A program made the position numbers and the translations under genes. The notes under the pieces were generated by a model. That model saw only the letters and a program-made list of their open reading frames with translations. It was not told the origin of the DNA and did no database searches. A stretch of DNA of 64,000 nt from Paramecium tetraurelia (lineage: Eukaryota > Ciliophora > Oligohymenophorea > Peniculida > Parameciidae), in the NCBI RefSeq assembly GCF_000165425.1, contig NW_001799000.1, forward strand, positions 1 to 64,000, written 5' to 3'. Positions 12,490 to 24,976 of the stretch are shown piece after piece. Position 1 is the first letter of the stretch; every line of letters starts with the position of its first letter.

Positions 12490-13308
12490 ATGGATTTAGC
12501 TTTGTTAATGGGTTTGCTAGGTTTTGAAACAGCCAGAACTTCTAAATTAAGATATCTTCTACCAAGAATTTAATGCTCTGGTTCGACTGCTTTTAGAGAT
12601 GCAGTTATACAAGGTAACGAACTAATGTTGAAGCTTTTCTCATTGTTTGTAAAAGAAGGACTACATGATAAATTTTAAATTGTTCACGTTGTACTTACAG
12701 ACGGTGATGATTGTGCCTCACAAACAAGCCATTAAGACTTCTTAAAATATCAACTTTATTTATATAGCTAGCTTCCTCCATAAATGTTAAAAACATTTTA
12801 TATTGGTGTAAATTTAGAAAATAATTCAACTGTGAGACAATAAATGAAACAAATTATTGACTGCAGTTGTGAATCAGCTTAATATTATTCAATTAATAGC
12901 AATGGAATAAATGAAATATTTTAAAAGATACAAATGTAGATAGGAATTGAAGTGTAACAAAGAGGTCTGGTAATGAAAAATGAGCACATGACAATTGGAT
13001 TAATGTAAGAGAAATATAGACCTGTGGTATAAATCACAGTTAATAATTATATTGTGATTTTCACATTAGATATTTCTGGTTCAATGGAAAATAATTGGCC
13101 AAAAGTTTGTGGTGCAGTCAGTGGATTTTTAGATAATCTTGGAGAGAATGATTTAGTTTTGGGAATTACATTCAATAATCAAGTAAATATTATTACGAAA
13201 CCGCAATTGGAAAATAGAATTTAGAATTCTCCTCCTCCTCGTCCTCATCTTCCATAAAGTTATTCCAATGGCCCAGATGAAGGTTACTATTGTTGTAATA
13301 TTTTCTGA
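12490..13308 (+). CDS. von Willebrand A domain protein, apparently truncated
   Basis: The ORF is 272 residues without an intron and shows two incomplete vWA domains. The first part lacks the N-terminal half with the DxSxS metal site but has the later CSGSTAFRDA (MIDAS threonine-type loop) and IVHVVLTDGDDCAS (the TDG strand). Near the C-terminus a second domain begins with IFTLDISGSMENNW, a proper DxSxS, and continues to LGITFNNQVNII, then stops at TGA with a Pro-rich tail. vWA proteins bind partners through a Mg2+ at the MIDAS. Having the back half of one domain and the front half of another suggests a fragment of a longer tandem-vWA gene, or missing exons upstream that I could not find. Function is uncertain. 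Confidence 0.55.
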
Positions 13309-14366
13309 ATTATCTATTCATAAATATTAAATCGTAAATTAATTAATTATTTTACTAAAATCTACCTAAATCTACATCAGATAATTAAAATGACTCTTTA
13401 TGTAACTTAAGGATTACTTAAAAACAATTCAATATTTTAGCATAAATTTGTTCTTAACTTTTCCTTTATGACCAACTTCAAAATACAATTGTAATAACAG
13501 CAATAAACACTTATTCAATTATGTGTTCTTTCATAAGTTATCTATCTATTAATTCGTTCAAAAATATTGATTATCCATTATCCTCGAAAATTAAATTGAA
13601 ACCATTTTTCATTTTAAAAATGCAGAATTTTTTAATTAATCTATTCTTATATCTTACCATCTAAATATAAAAATTGATACCTGAATTAATAGTTTTTAAT
13701 TTCAGTCACTAATCTAACATTCATTTAATTTATCATAGTGTGTAATTAAAATTTGCTATGGTATTTATTAAGCTGATAATTTTAATTTAATTATTTTTTG
13801 AGACTACTCCTCTTAAAAGTCATTCATCAATGAATCAAAAGGAAATTATTATAATCGAGCCTATAAATTGCATTAATAATAATCTAAAAAATAGAGAAGG
13901 TGAAAATGAGACACTATAAAATTTGCTCAATATATATTTAAATAAAAAAGTAAATTCCTAATATATTACACCCATAAAATTATATCGATCTTTTCTGATA
14001 TGATTGATATAGAATTATTTTTATAATGCTGTTTTAAATTAATACAAACTTTAATTATTTATATGAAATAAGATAAATCTTATGTCTAAATAAAAATCTA
14101 CTCAATAACAAAACTTAATCATTAATATATTTTAGAATTCAATCCGAATAGAAACCTTAGGCAATTTTATCATGAATACAAATAGTATCTTACAAGATGC
14201 AAAACTGGATTTGTAAGCATAAGCTCATATAGGGATAGAATTTTTCAAATCACAAATAAATATCTTAATTCTTTAATACTGATACCAAGTTATTTATAAA
14301 CATTTAAACTTTCCAATTAGTATCTATAATTTATATATTATTTTTAGTGATTTATTATTAATAATT
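13309..14366. other. AT-rich gap with one small possible ORF
   Basis: The only candidate is a 57-codon plus-strand ORF at 13830-14003 starting MNQKEIIIIEPINC. It could extend upstream without a stop, which would fit an exon of an unrecognised gene. Otherwise I see nothing. Confidence 0.25.
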
Positions 14367-17300
14367 ATGGAATGCAGATTTCATTAAAACTAATAATTAG
14401 GTTGGATAAATACCTCAAACGGTCCCTTATAGGGTACTTATTTATGTAACATGTGCCGAGATTTCTATTATTCTTTCCGGGAAATTGAAATAAGAACATA
14501 AGATTAAGTACAGGAGATGCAATTTATCTTAAATGAAATACCTCTCAAAATCATTTCTAGCTAAATCAACAACATAAATTTCTCTATATTACCATTTTAA
14601 TCTTTTTTAGATAGATTGGAATTACAACGAAAAAATAATTTTAAAACGTAATCTCTAATTGATTTGAGAGAATCAATCTAGATGAAATAAAAATAAATTG
14701 AGGAAAAATTTTCCAAGATTTTAACAATATTGAGGGAGTTTGAGCAGTAGAATACAGATTTTGAAAAATTATTCTAACTTGATAGCGATTCCCCATTTTC
14801 AGATATTTATGGGGAAAGGCTCAGAATTTTAGCACATATACTTGAAAATAATGTAATTTAGTAATGGTAAGTATGGTAAAAAGATTGTGTAAATGAGATA
14901 TAAAAAACGATAGATAGATTAGCATATGGATTAGATGATTTTTCCAAAATCATAAAAGTTTGCAAAGAAGTAAAAGAGTAACCATGATTTTAATTTATTT
15001 AAAGCTAAAGATCGATGGAGGTGAAAGAGGTTTGCGGAATAAAATATGGAGAATAAAATTATATTATAAATGGTTCTATTGAATTAGTAAACTATTTTTA
15101 TATCAAAAAAGGCAGGAAGTTATTTTGCCAATAATCCAAGAGGAGTGTGGAGTATATTTGGGAAACAATAACCTAGGAAAGATTCGAATTTTCAAATACT
15201 ATACGAGCATTATCTAATGAAGTATATGAAGGATGGAGTTATTTTAAAAATGTATGTGTTTTTTCTTGCAGCAGACTTCCTTACTATTAAGACTCGAAGA
15301 TTATAGAAAACATTGAATAGTTAAAATATTTTGAAGAAAAAGGATATGTTAAATAGAATAAGAAGAGTGGCTTGTGGTTATATTATTGGAAAGGAGAATG
15401 CTTGAATTCTGGAGGTATATATGATGAGTAGGGAAATAAAGATGGTTGTTGGAAAGAAGTGCATGATAATTATTAAGAGTATTAGGAATACTAATTTATT
15501 TTAGCAATTCACAAGTTATATGTCTAAAAAAATATAAAAATGGCTGTCAAATAGGCCAATAACAAATAATCTTTGATGAAGAAATAATGTAAGATTAGAA
15601 TATTTAAGAATAGTGGAGGAGGAGAGTTTTAAAATGGAGAGAAAGTGGGAAATTGGAAGGAAATCCATGAAAAATTTTGTAGAGATCTATAAATTATAGA
15701 AAAAGGAAATTATAAAATGGGCAAAAAATTTGAATAGTGGGATGTTAGTTTCAAAAATTAAAAAATGTAAATGCTGATACAAATTTAGTGGAGGAGGAAA
15801 GTATAATTAAAAGGGCGATAAGATTGACAAATGGATTGAATTGCATGAATGTTATAATGTGTAAGATTTATTTTACTATTCAACAAGATATAGTCGTGTA
15901 TTTTATAGTGGTAGATACAATGAAGGAAAGAAAATTGGAAGATGGATAATTAAAGATAATGATGAAACAATGTATTTAAATAGGAATTATAAAAAGTGGA
16001 GGAGGAGAATATAGAGATGGTAATAAATAAGGGTAATGGACAGAAATATCAGGCAATTTCTAAAATTCTAGTGCGTTATAAATATCTTATGGAGCATATT
16101 TTAAAGGATCTTATGAGAGGGGCTAGAAATAAGGGTTATGGACTTTTTAATTTGATAAAAGATAGTAATATTATACTAAAATTACAAGAGAACCCCAAGG
16201 TGAATATATTGAAGGGCTAAAACATGGCAATTGGACAGAATTATCAACAAATTTTAATGAGTAATAATATTATCCTTATTTATTATAATAGAAATGAATA
16301 AATTGTTGCAAAAGGTGAATACTAAAGGGGTTTTCGAATTGGTGATTGGAAGATTATTAGAAATGCAGAAATGATGTTTAAAAAATTATAAATTTTAGTG
16401 GTGGAGGAACTTATGACAATGGAAGGAAGGAAGGTTGTTGGATTGAATTAGATGAGAATTTTGATTAGTATTTAAAAAAATTAAAAACATAGATCCATAA
16501 TCTTATTAAAAGGTGGGTATAACTCATAAGGATTAAAATTTGGAGAATGGAGTATTTATGATGGTTTAGTGAATGGCAATCAAAATATAATTGGCGGAGG
16601 TTTCTACAATGATAAATAACTTAAGAATGGAATATGGGTTGAAATTTATGATGGCTGCAAGTAAATATTTTGATGATATTCTTGCAGGGATAGTAGAATA
16701 TTATTTAAAGGATAGTATTAAAACGGAATTCGAGTATCCGAATGGCATATCTTGGAGACCAAAACCAATAACAAAATGTATAATTAAAATCACATTCTAT
16801 CTAGCGGTGGAGGGAAATTTGATGATTTAGGAAGAAAAAATGGATCTTGGATAGAATTAGATATAAATTATTTTTTGTATTTGTTATAAAAAATGTTGAT
16901 AGAAATCGCAAAGTGCGATATGAAGGAAATTATTGTTCTGGAAGGAAAAGTGGAGTATGGAAAGCTAGATATTTCGACTATAATAATCAAATTTTTGAAG
17001 TGTACAGTTTATAATTATTTAGTGGAAATGGACAGTATGATGAAAGTGGCATGAAAACAGGAGATTGGACAGAATTACATCATTACTTTTCTGAGTATAT
17101 CATTAATTGTTACAAAGTTTAAACAAAATTACACTCGAAGGATCATATTCTGAAGGTATGAAATAAGGCACATGGAAGATTTTTAACAGAGCCCGAGGCC
17201 AGTGTGCTGAACTAGGGAAGTATGATAAAAAAGGGCTCAAGGATGGTGTATGCGAAATGTCAGAAACCTTAGAGGGAAGTATAAAGTGCAGTAAACATGA

Positions 17301-17397
17301 ATTCAAATATTAGGTTTTACTAACGGTATTAGAAAGATATGAAAAGTATAAAAAATATCATATTAAAAGATATAATAATAATGATGAAATTAATTGA
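14367..17397 (+). CDS. B-box-like N-terminus plus MORN-like GGGxY...KxGxW repeats
   Basis: The start MECRFHQNQQLGW followed by CNMCRDF looks like the short zinc-binding B-box-type head common in ciliate repeat proteins. A coiled coil follows (residues roughly 50-190, Leu/Gln/Lys-rich). From about 15.1 kb onward at least five units follow the plan GGGxYDxxGxKxGxW-x-EL...F...Y-x-G-x-Y-x-x-G-x-K-x-G-x-W. Examples are GGGEFQNGEKVGNWKE, GGGKYNQKGDKIDKW, GGGEYRDGNKQGQW and GGGTYDNGRKEGCW. Such MORN-like repeats usually mediate membrane or cytoskeletal contacts. Each unit is interrupted by small introns (20-29 nt) that I can place for most units; the join at 14.97-15.11 kb is unresolved. The end is the TGA at 17395. 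Confidence 0.6.
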
Positions 17398-18395
17398 AGG
17401 TCAAGTTATCTAAACAAGTTCAGTTAAATTCTTCTTAAAAAAAATATGTATTTTCAGTTATAAATTCATCTATGTTGCAATTTATTGTCACTTTAAAAAT
17501 AAATTGTTCTTAACACTTATTAATATTAATTTTCATTAATTACAGATTCTATGAACAGTTTTCCCATTATTTACATTAGATTTAAATAAGAATTATTTTC
17601 TATTTGCGGAAATATTTTATACAATCTAATGATTCCTAGTTGATTAATATGTGGAAATTAGTTGTCCTATTAAAATTGAATATTATCAGAGTTATTCTTC
17701 AATTTTTAAGATATTAACATTCTTAAGAGCTTAGTTGTAACATTACTTATAAACGCAATCAGAAAATATATGTAGATGATTCAGCTTTTAAAGATAAATA
17801 AATCAAAGAAACATTCGATCCTGGATGCATCAGGCTTTTATGCGGTTAGCTATATTCCAGAAGAACCAAAGGGAAATGTAAAGTAAGAAAGGTCTCTTAT
17901 TTGATCCAGTCAATATATCAATTAATTAATTAGAGCAAAATTTGATTAGAAAAGTTTCTCTATAAATCAATCACGGATTAATTTTGTTTGAATTATATCT
18001 TTATTATGTGATTAATTATAATTCAAATTTTTGGTGCTAATGTAAGTATTACAATAATCAATTAAAAGCTAGCAAATTTGAAGATGAAGATATTGCATTT
18101 TCAATAATTTTCAATATAAGTAAGGGTTTTCTGAAAAATAACATATAATAAATGAGATCTATTAATTTTGTTAATGACGATTTAATAATAATAATAGATA
18201 TTATTATAATTATCAGACATACAATTTAATAAATTATTTGTTTTTAGAATTTCAATTTGCATAAATTATTGATTGAAAACAAAATATAATTAGCACAAAA
18301 TATTTCTACTAAATTTAAACAAATTTCGAAAATTCGATTAGCAAAATATTTATAAAAATAAACAGGTCTTATAATATAATAACAATAAAACAAAA
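17398..18395. other. AT-rich gap, weak ORF only
   Basis: Around 17730-17960 a plus frame of about 70 codons reads KIYVDDSAFKDKQIKETF and continues to a TGA. It has no clear start and no family. The rest is AT-rich spacer between the converging repeat-protein gene and the kinase gene. Confidence 0.25.
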
Positions 18396-20343
18396 TCATA
18401 TTACAATTATTAACTTAACCCCTTTTTACTATAATCTTCCATAAATATCATTAAGTTTGTGTTACACTGTCTATTCATAAAATATGTCGAAATCAAAATT
18501 AATCTCTTTGAATTCTTCATAAGGATTTAAACAAATTGAAAGATATAATATGAGTAAATTGATATCTATTTCTTAACTTTTAAGATTGATGATTTGTTTA
18601 ATATTATCTCCAATAATTTCGTGATATAAATGATAAAAGCCTTCATTAACTTTAATTGAATTGTCATAAAAATTTTCGATTTCTAAAATTAAATCTTTCG
18701 TCTTATTAGATATTTATCCCTTTAATAGTTCAATATCTACAGTCTTATTAAAGGCTTTGGAAATTTGTTAAAAGAAATCTAAAGATTATTTCAAATCTTT
18801 TTAGATTAATTATGTTAATTTCCTAAATTCCTAGAAAATGATGTTGTTAATACTTCAGATTATAAAAATCTTTCCCATGTTTCTTAGTTAAACTTTTCAT
18901 GAACCTTTTTCGTAAATTATTCATTCACTCTTTCTAAATGGATTAACTAATTTTTAGCAATAAAAAAAAGTAATCCATAATAATTATCATTTGGCAACTT
19001 TAATTTTTATTACAATTAAATAATTTATTGGACAACAAAATTAAAGAAAAAGGCCACATTTCTCTCAAATAAAAAGTAATTATAATATTTAAGCATCGCA
19101 GTTTTTCTTTTAATTTCACATTGTTAATTACGTAAAAGAATTTCATTCTATTTTTTACAGAACAAAAACTTACATTAACGTCTTATTCATAATTTATTGA
19201 TTTGGATCTAACTTCACCAAAAGTCTTTAAAGCTATTTCCTTTTACTTTTCAAGAATGACAATATGATCCTAAATTAAATATCGAGCCACTAAATATTGA
19301 TCAAGATAGCACTTATTAATTAAAATTGATTAGCCGAGTTCATCTTAATTATATTATTTTTATAAACCTTTTTCTTAAAATAAATTTATGAAGTCTGGTT
19401 GGATAAACTATTCTTATTTTCTTAGAATTTGACTTTCAAATACTTCCTCCCAGGATATTCTATCGCTCTCTTCAAGTTGTAACATTTTCGTTATAAGATC
19501 CTTCACTCCGTTTGATCTGACAGGCTTATTCGGAAAGGATATGGGCTATATTATACACTTGGGATACTTATTTTTGGACATTTTCAAAAAATGATTCAAA
19601 ATCTTTGGCTTCCCAAGGTACTCGACCATAGAGGATTTCATAAAATGTTACTCCCAAAGACCAGATGTCTGATTTCGATGAAAATGGCTTTCCTTATAGA
19701 ATTTGTGGGGCCATGTATAGGGGTGTTCCCATTTTTGTAAGTTATGTTGGAGCTAAGGAAATAAAATACGAAAATGAAAACCATTCATATCCGAATCTAT
19801 CACACAAGCTATGCTAAAATCAGTAATCTTGGCTATTCCTTAATGTAACAATATGTTGCCTGGCTTAATATTACGATGTATTATTTTATTCTAATACAAA
19901 ACTTTAAAGCCTTCAACAATATGATTGAGAAAGAGTATTGCTTCAACCTATAATAAATTAAAGTTTCACTTCACTAAGTCTATTTTCTTTCTTTTTCGCA
20001 ATGTATTTTTTGAGGTTACCGTCTGCACAATATTCAAGGATAATGTACACATAATTAATGGTACGAATGATATCAAGCATTCTTATAATATTTGGATGAT
20101 TGATTTTTTAAAGTATTGCAATTTCTTATTTAAACAATTCAAGAAGCTTTGGATTTTCCCCAAACACCTAGAAGGTCTTGCTTATGATAAAGTTACGGCT
20201 ATTTTGACCATCTTAACAGCGATTAGTTTGGTTTCATCCTCTTTGTAGAAACCCTTATATAAACAACCAAATGCTTCACAACTCAGTTTTTCATTAATAA
20301 CGATATATTTTGTTACTTGTTTGGTTAACCAAGTATCCTACAT
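18396..20343 (-). CDS. ULK/ATG1-like protein kinase with degenerate catalytic motifs
   Basis: Modelled as 598 residues with six introns (29, 22, 29, 22, 26 and 23 nt), all keeping frame. The N-terminal kinase domain has the VAIK-type lysine ([10 protein letters not shown]), an [12 protein letters not shown] hinge, [11 protein letters not shown] and [16 protein letters not shown]. Key catalytic residues are altered: the HRD loop reads [13 protein letters not shown] reads DFS, the glycine loop ([12 protein letters not shown]) lacks the usual spacing, and APE reads APQ. The other lobes are well conserved, so it is likely a pseudokinase or atypical kinase rather than a decayed gene. The C-terminal half is a helical region typical of ciliate ULK-like kinases. 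The start is the ATG at 20343, just before [12 protein letters not shown]. Confidence 0.75.
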
Positions 20344-20929
20344 TTTTATATAAATTAATAATTAAATACACCAAGTTGATTAATAGAAAAATTGTACTTA
20401 ATTGTAAATTTCTAACAAAATACTATTTAAGAGATACATAATCAAGCAAATTCGGACTCTAATAATATGGTATGAGAATTATGTGTTAGAGTTTAGAGAT
20501 AAAATTGCATATTATTTATTTCTATCATATCTTTTAAGTACTCTTAATTAAAACTGATTAGGTAGGTGTAAATAAATAATCTAAAACTCTATTATTAACG
20601 AGGATGTAATCCTATGTCAGAGTTATTAGTTCTGAATAATTTAATTTCTATAGTAATTATATACTTATTAATAGGGAAACAGGATTTTATTATAAGTTAG
20701 AGTTAAAGACAAAAATATTGATTAATTCATTTAATTGATATATGGAATAGATTCGATTAATCTTTCAAAATTATCTCAAATAAGAGGAATTGTGAGGTTA
20801 CTTCACTACTCTTGTTGCTGGGAATAGATTGACAAGAAATCCTTTTTCGAAGTAAAAGATCTAATGCAATTATGTGTATAAGAATTAAATAAATTATTTT
20901 CCTCTAGAATATTAGTTAAATTAATAATT
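20344..20929. other. Divergent intergenic region
   Basis: This is the spacer between the minus-strand kinase start and the plus-strand otubain-like start, so it should hold both promoters. No specific element is recognisable. Confidence 0.5.
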
Positions 20930-22215
20930 ATGATTAATGAAATTTTATCAATGATTGTCTTGGTAATAATAGCATTTTTCATTGCTATTATTATCAAATA
21001 CGCTATCGATTCATATATGATGGAATAAGAATCAAGCAAGGATTAAACTTATAAAATTTTTAATACAAATGAACTTCAAAAGAGGCAGAATCTTAAAGAG
21101 ATTCAATAAGAACAGGAATTAATTTAAGAAAACACAATCTAAAATGAAGAGGATTGCAATGACAATTAATAAAAAACAATATTTTCTCTGAACAAAATTT
21201 CAACTCCTATAAGTAATTTAAATCAAAGCAATTAAGAACAACCAAATTTTGATAAAAATTCAAAATAAGAAAAGTAAATAGTAAATAAAAAGAGTGAGAA
21301 ATTCTTGATTGAAGACATACAAATTCAAACAACTTAATTCAGAAAACCATTTGAAAACTAAATTTAAAATGAAAATTATTAACTATTTATTTAATCATAA
21401 GAAGAAAGTAAGTTGGTGTTAAATCCAATTATGCCCAAACTAGCTAAGAATTAATAAGATGATGTTAGGAATTGGATTTTAAGTTTATACAATATTCATG
21501 ATAACTACAATCCAGATGATGTTTTTATAAGCTAAATATTAAACTAAAATTAAATAGAAAAAGAATTGGGAGTGAATAATTAGAGATTTTCAATGAAGTT
21601 AAGGGAAAACTTAATTGGATATAGAAAAGTAAAGCAAGATCCTAACAGTCTTTTTGCCGCCTTATCTTTTTCATTTTTGGAAAATGCTTTAAAATCCCCA
21701 AACTTGAATCAATTAGAAAATGAAATGAGTTGGATTAAAACCATGAACCTAGTCATCAAGAGTAGGTCATTTTTGATTGATGAGAAAATGTTTTAGAATC
21801 ATCAAGTCTACTTTTTATAAAAACTATTAGAAATCTATTAGACAGAGTATCCAATAACTTAATTGGAACTATTAATGAATGATAGACAAAGCCAATTTTA
21901 TGGACTTTCTATTATTTACTTTAGAAATTTAATATCATTATTATTAAATAATTAAGCTCCTAGTGAACATCAAGAAGCAGAAGAGATTTTGTATTGGGAA
22001 AGTGATTTAAGCGATGCGAATAAAATTTTTGAATTGTTAGCTGACAGACTGAGAATGTACAATTTTAGTTTATATTTAGTTAAATTCACGAATACAGTAT
22101 TAATAAATTGAAAGGCTAAGTAGAGATCAAAATTTATGGTTAAGATGATGATAGATAAATACACTTACTTTGTTCAGATGAGCATTATGACATAGGGATT
22201 GGAATGAATGATTGA
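20930..22215 (+). CDS. Membrane-anchored otubain-like protein, Cys-to-Ser
   Basis: A 420-residue model with one 23-nt intron (22057-22079). Residues about 5-22 form a transmembrane helix (ILSMIVLVIIAFFIAIII). A Gln/Asn-rich linker of about 190 residues follows, then an otubain (peptidase C65) domain. Otubains cleave ubiquitin chains using Cys in a DGNCFYRA motif and a His near HYD. Here the motif reads YRKVKQDPNSLFAAL, with Ser at the Cys position, while the histidine region SDEHYDIGIGMND is kept. The domain is otherwise open and intact, so a ubiquitin-binding but non-cleaving role is plausible (inference). The next gene (DJ-1) starts 67 bp downstream. Confidence 0.7.
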
Positions 22216-22282
22216 TGATTTATTATGCATGTCAATTATTCTTATTGATGAATGAACTGAATTTAAAAATCATAATATAAAT

Positions 22283-22892
22283 ATGTAAAATTAGAATAAG
22301 TAAGTGCTTGTTCCAGTTGGTGATGGATGCGAAGAAATTGAAACTGTGGCTATAATCGATATATTACGAAGAGCAAATATCGATGTTACATTTGCATCGA
22401 TAAAGCCTGTTGAAGATGAAAAAGCTCCTGTGATAGTGGGTAGATCTGGAATATCTTTTATATGTGATACATATTTAACAGAGGCAGTTTTAAAATAGCA
22501 ATTTGATCTAATAGCTCTTCCAGGGGGACTGTCAAATGCGTAATCTTTAGGAACACATTAGCCTTTGGTAAGATAGAAATTTAATTTGATCATAGTTGGA
22601 TCGATTAAGATAACAATAGGAGGAAGGGAAATGGATAGCTGCCATTTGTGCTTCTCCCTAGTTGGTTTTGGACAAGAATGGTTTTATGATTAATTCAACA
22701 GGAACCTGTCATCCAGCTCATGTTTAGGATTATAAAGGATAATTTTCAGAGGATCGAGTTCATGTCAGCAACAAGTTTATTACATCAAGATCTCCAGGAA
22801 CTGCCATAGAATTCGCATTGGCTTTGGTTGAATTATTGGTAGACTAGCACACAGCTGTTTAAATGGCAAAATCGTTATTAGTAAAGCGATGA
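22283..22892 (+). CDS. DJ-1/PARK7-like protein
   Basis: 193 residues after removal of one 28-nt intron (22568-22595). The fold is recognisable throughout: [20 protein letters not shown] at the start, LIALPGG, then [12 protein letters not shown] with the nucleophilic Cys in [14 protein letters not shown], and the C-terminal [20 protein letters not shown]-1 family members act as redox-sensitive chaperones or deglycases. The conserved Glu near the N-terminus (CEEIE) and the active Cys are both present, so it is probably functional. The intron is required, because without it the conserved AAICASP segment is out of frame. Confidence 0.93.
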
Positions 22893-22958
22893 AATTTAAA
22901 CTAACATTGAGTTTATAGATAATTATAATATTGATTAATATATTTATTTACATCCTAT

Positions 22959-23382
22959 TCATCTATTTGAATGTGTAAAACTCTAGAAATTAATATACAG
23001 AATATAATTACATTAGGAACAGTATATCTAAGTACTTTTTTATCATCCACCACAGAGTCATCGCCTATCTTCTTTGGGTCATAGACATCTTTGGTAAAAT
23101 TGGTGCCATACTCTTCAATTTCAAATTTCCTCAATAATTTTTGCATAAGTTCCTTAAGAATGATTAATGGATGAATACTTCGCTGTCAGGTTTTTCTCTA
23201 GCGCTTTTGAGTTTTTTACTGATAAAAAAATCTGAACTTCCTTTTGATGAGAGCTGAATTGAGTTGTTAATCAATTCGTCTAAATTTGCACTTAAATTGG
23301 GTTGTGGCAACTTATTTAGGAGTTGCTCTCTTTTTTTTTCCTATTCTTAATATGTGGGATCTCGATGATATAATTATTCCAT
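22959..23382 (-). CDS. HCNGP/SAP30BP-like protein
   Basis: 122 residues from ATG at 23382, with introns of 26 and 29 nt. A polar N-terminus with Gln/Lys-rich helix precedes the segment LRKFEIEEYGTNFTKDVYDP. This matches the HCNGP-domain core (F.I.E.GTN(F/Y).KD..DP) of SAP30-binding protein, a nuclear factor tied to transcription and splicing. It is shorter than animal homologues, because the acidic N-terminal region is nearly missing. It lies tail-to-tail with DJ-1 (66 bp apart) and shares a 67-bp divergent spacer with citrate synthase. Confidence 0.65.
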
Positions 23383-23449
23383 TAATAATTTAATATATAT
23401 TTATATAAGACGTCAGTGTTTTAAGTATGAGTCAATATTATTAAATATA

Positions 23450-24914
23450 ATGAATAGGTTGGCTCTCTACGCTAATTAGTTGGCTCATCACTTGACAATC
23501 ACTGACAATAGAACAGGCAAAACTATCGAAGTTCCAATCAGTACATCTAGAGAAAGCGATTTTATCCATGCGACAAAATTGGGTGCTCTTCAATATCAAG
23601 GTCAGCCTTTGAGAGTTTATGATCCAGGTTATATGAACACAATATGCTGCGTAAGAAATAATTCTGAATGTTATTAGACATCTAAAATATCCTACATCGA
23701 TGGAGACAAGGGAATTTTGGAATATAGAGGAATACCAATAGAGGAATTAGCAGAGAAATCAACATTTGTTGAAGTGGCTTACTTGCTGATTAACGGAGAA
23801 TTACCAAGCAAGAGTTAATTGTAGGAATGGGATGAAAAGCTTAGGAAGCATACATTCATCCACACAGATGCATCCCAAATGATGAAGAGCTTTAGATACG
23901 ATGCCCATCCAATGGGTATGTTAATCTCAACTCTGGCTGCTATTTCAACTTTTCATCCTGAAGTTAATCCAGCTTTAGCAGGAGAAGGAGTTTACAAGAA
24001 TAAAGATATTGTGAATAAATAGATTTATCGTATTTTGGGATCATTACCTACTATTGCATCCAATAGTTTTAGAAATAGAATTGGTAGAGAACACAATATG
24101 CCTCATGAGAATATGAGTTATGTTGAGAATTTCTTATACATGCTCGATAAATTGAATGAAAAAGAATACAAACCACATCCTAAAATTACCAGGGCTTTGG
24201 AAGTCTTATTTATTTTGCACGCAGAGCATGAATTGAATTGCTCTACTGCATTCGTTCGACATTTGAGTTCAAGTGGAGTTGATATCTACACTGCCATAGC
24301 TGGTGCTGCTGGAGCACTCTATGGACCCAAACATGGAGGAGCCAATGAAGCCGTTCTTAGAATGTTGGAAGAGATTGGTGATCTCAAGAATATCCCATAG
24401 TTCATAAAGGATGTCAAAGATAGAAAAAAACTGTTGATGGGTTTTGGACATAGAGTTTATAAAAACTATGATCCAAGAGCTAAAATAGTCAAATAGATAG
24501 CTTATTAAGTCTTTGAAATTACTGGCAAAGAACCCTTGATCGAAATAGCAATTGAATTAGAGAAGATTGCTCTTTCAGATCCATATTTCATTTAAAGAAA
24601 ATTATATCCAAATGTTGATTTCTATAGTGGAGTTATCTATAGGGCATTGGGATTCCCAACTGATATGTTCCCAGTGTTATTCACAATTCCAAGAGTGGCA
24701 GGATGGTTAGCACATTGGAAGGAATATTTGAATGACAAAGAAAATAACATCGTCAGACCAAGATAGAATTATGTTGGTCCTGAGAAAAGAAATTATGTTC
24801 CAGTTGAATAAAGAAAAGAGGTACTGAATTAATTTATTTTATTAGTTTCCGATATATTTGGAATCAAATAAAAGTAGTAGATAGAAGAGAAGAGAAACCG
24901 CAACATTATCTTGA
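23450..24914 (+). CDS. Citrate synthase
   Basis: 470 residues with introns of 27 nt (23651-23677) and 25 nt (24821-24845). It condenses acetyl-CoA and oxaloacetate. Catalytic landmarks are present: the first His in [10 protein letters not shown], the second in [15 protein letters not shown], and the Asp in [36 protein letters not shown] and [14 protein letters not shown] are typical of the mitochondrial/peroxisomal-like bacterial-type enzyme. The short N-terminus [15 protein letters not shown] could be a targeting sequence. The last exon after the 25-nt intron gives a basic tail. Both introns contain or prevent a premature frame end, supporting the model. Confidence 0.95.
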
Positions 24915-24976
24915 TTTAGGATATTAAAATATTATTAATAGTATATTTCATTATTATTTAATAATTATTGTAAATT

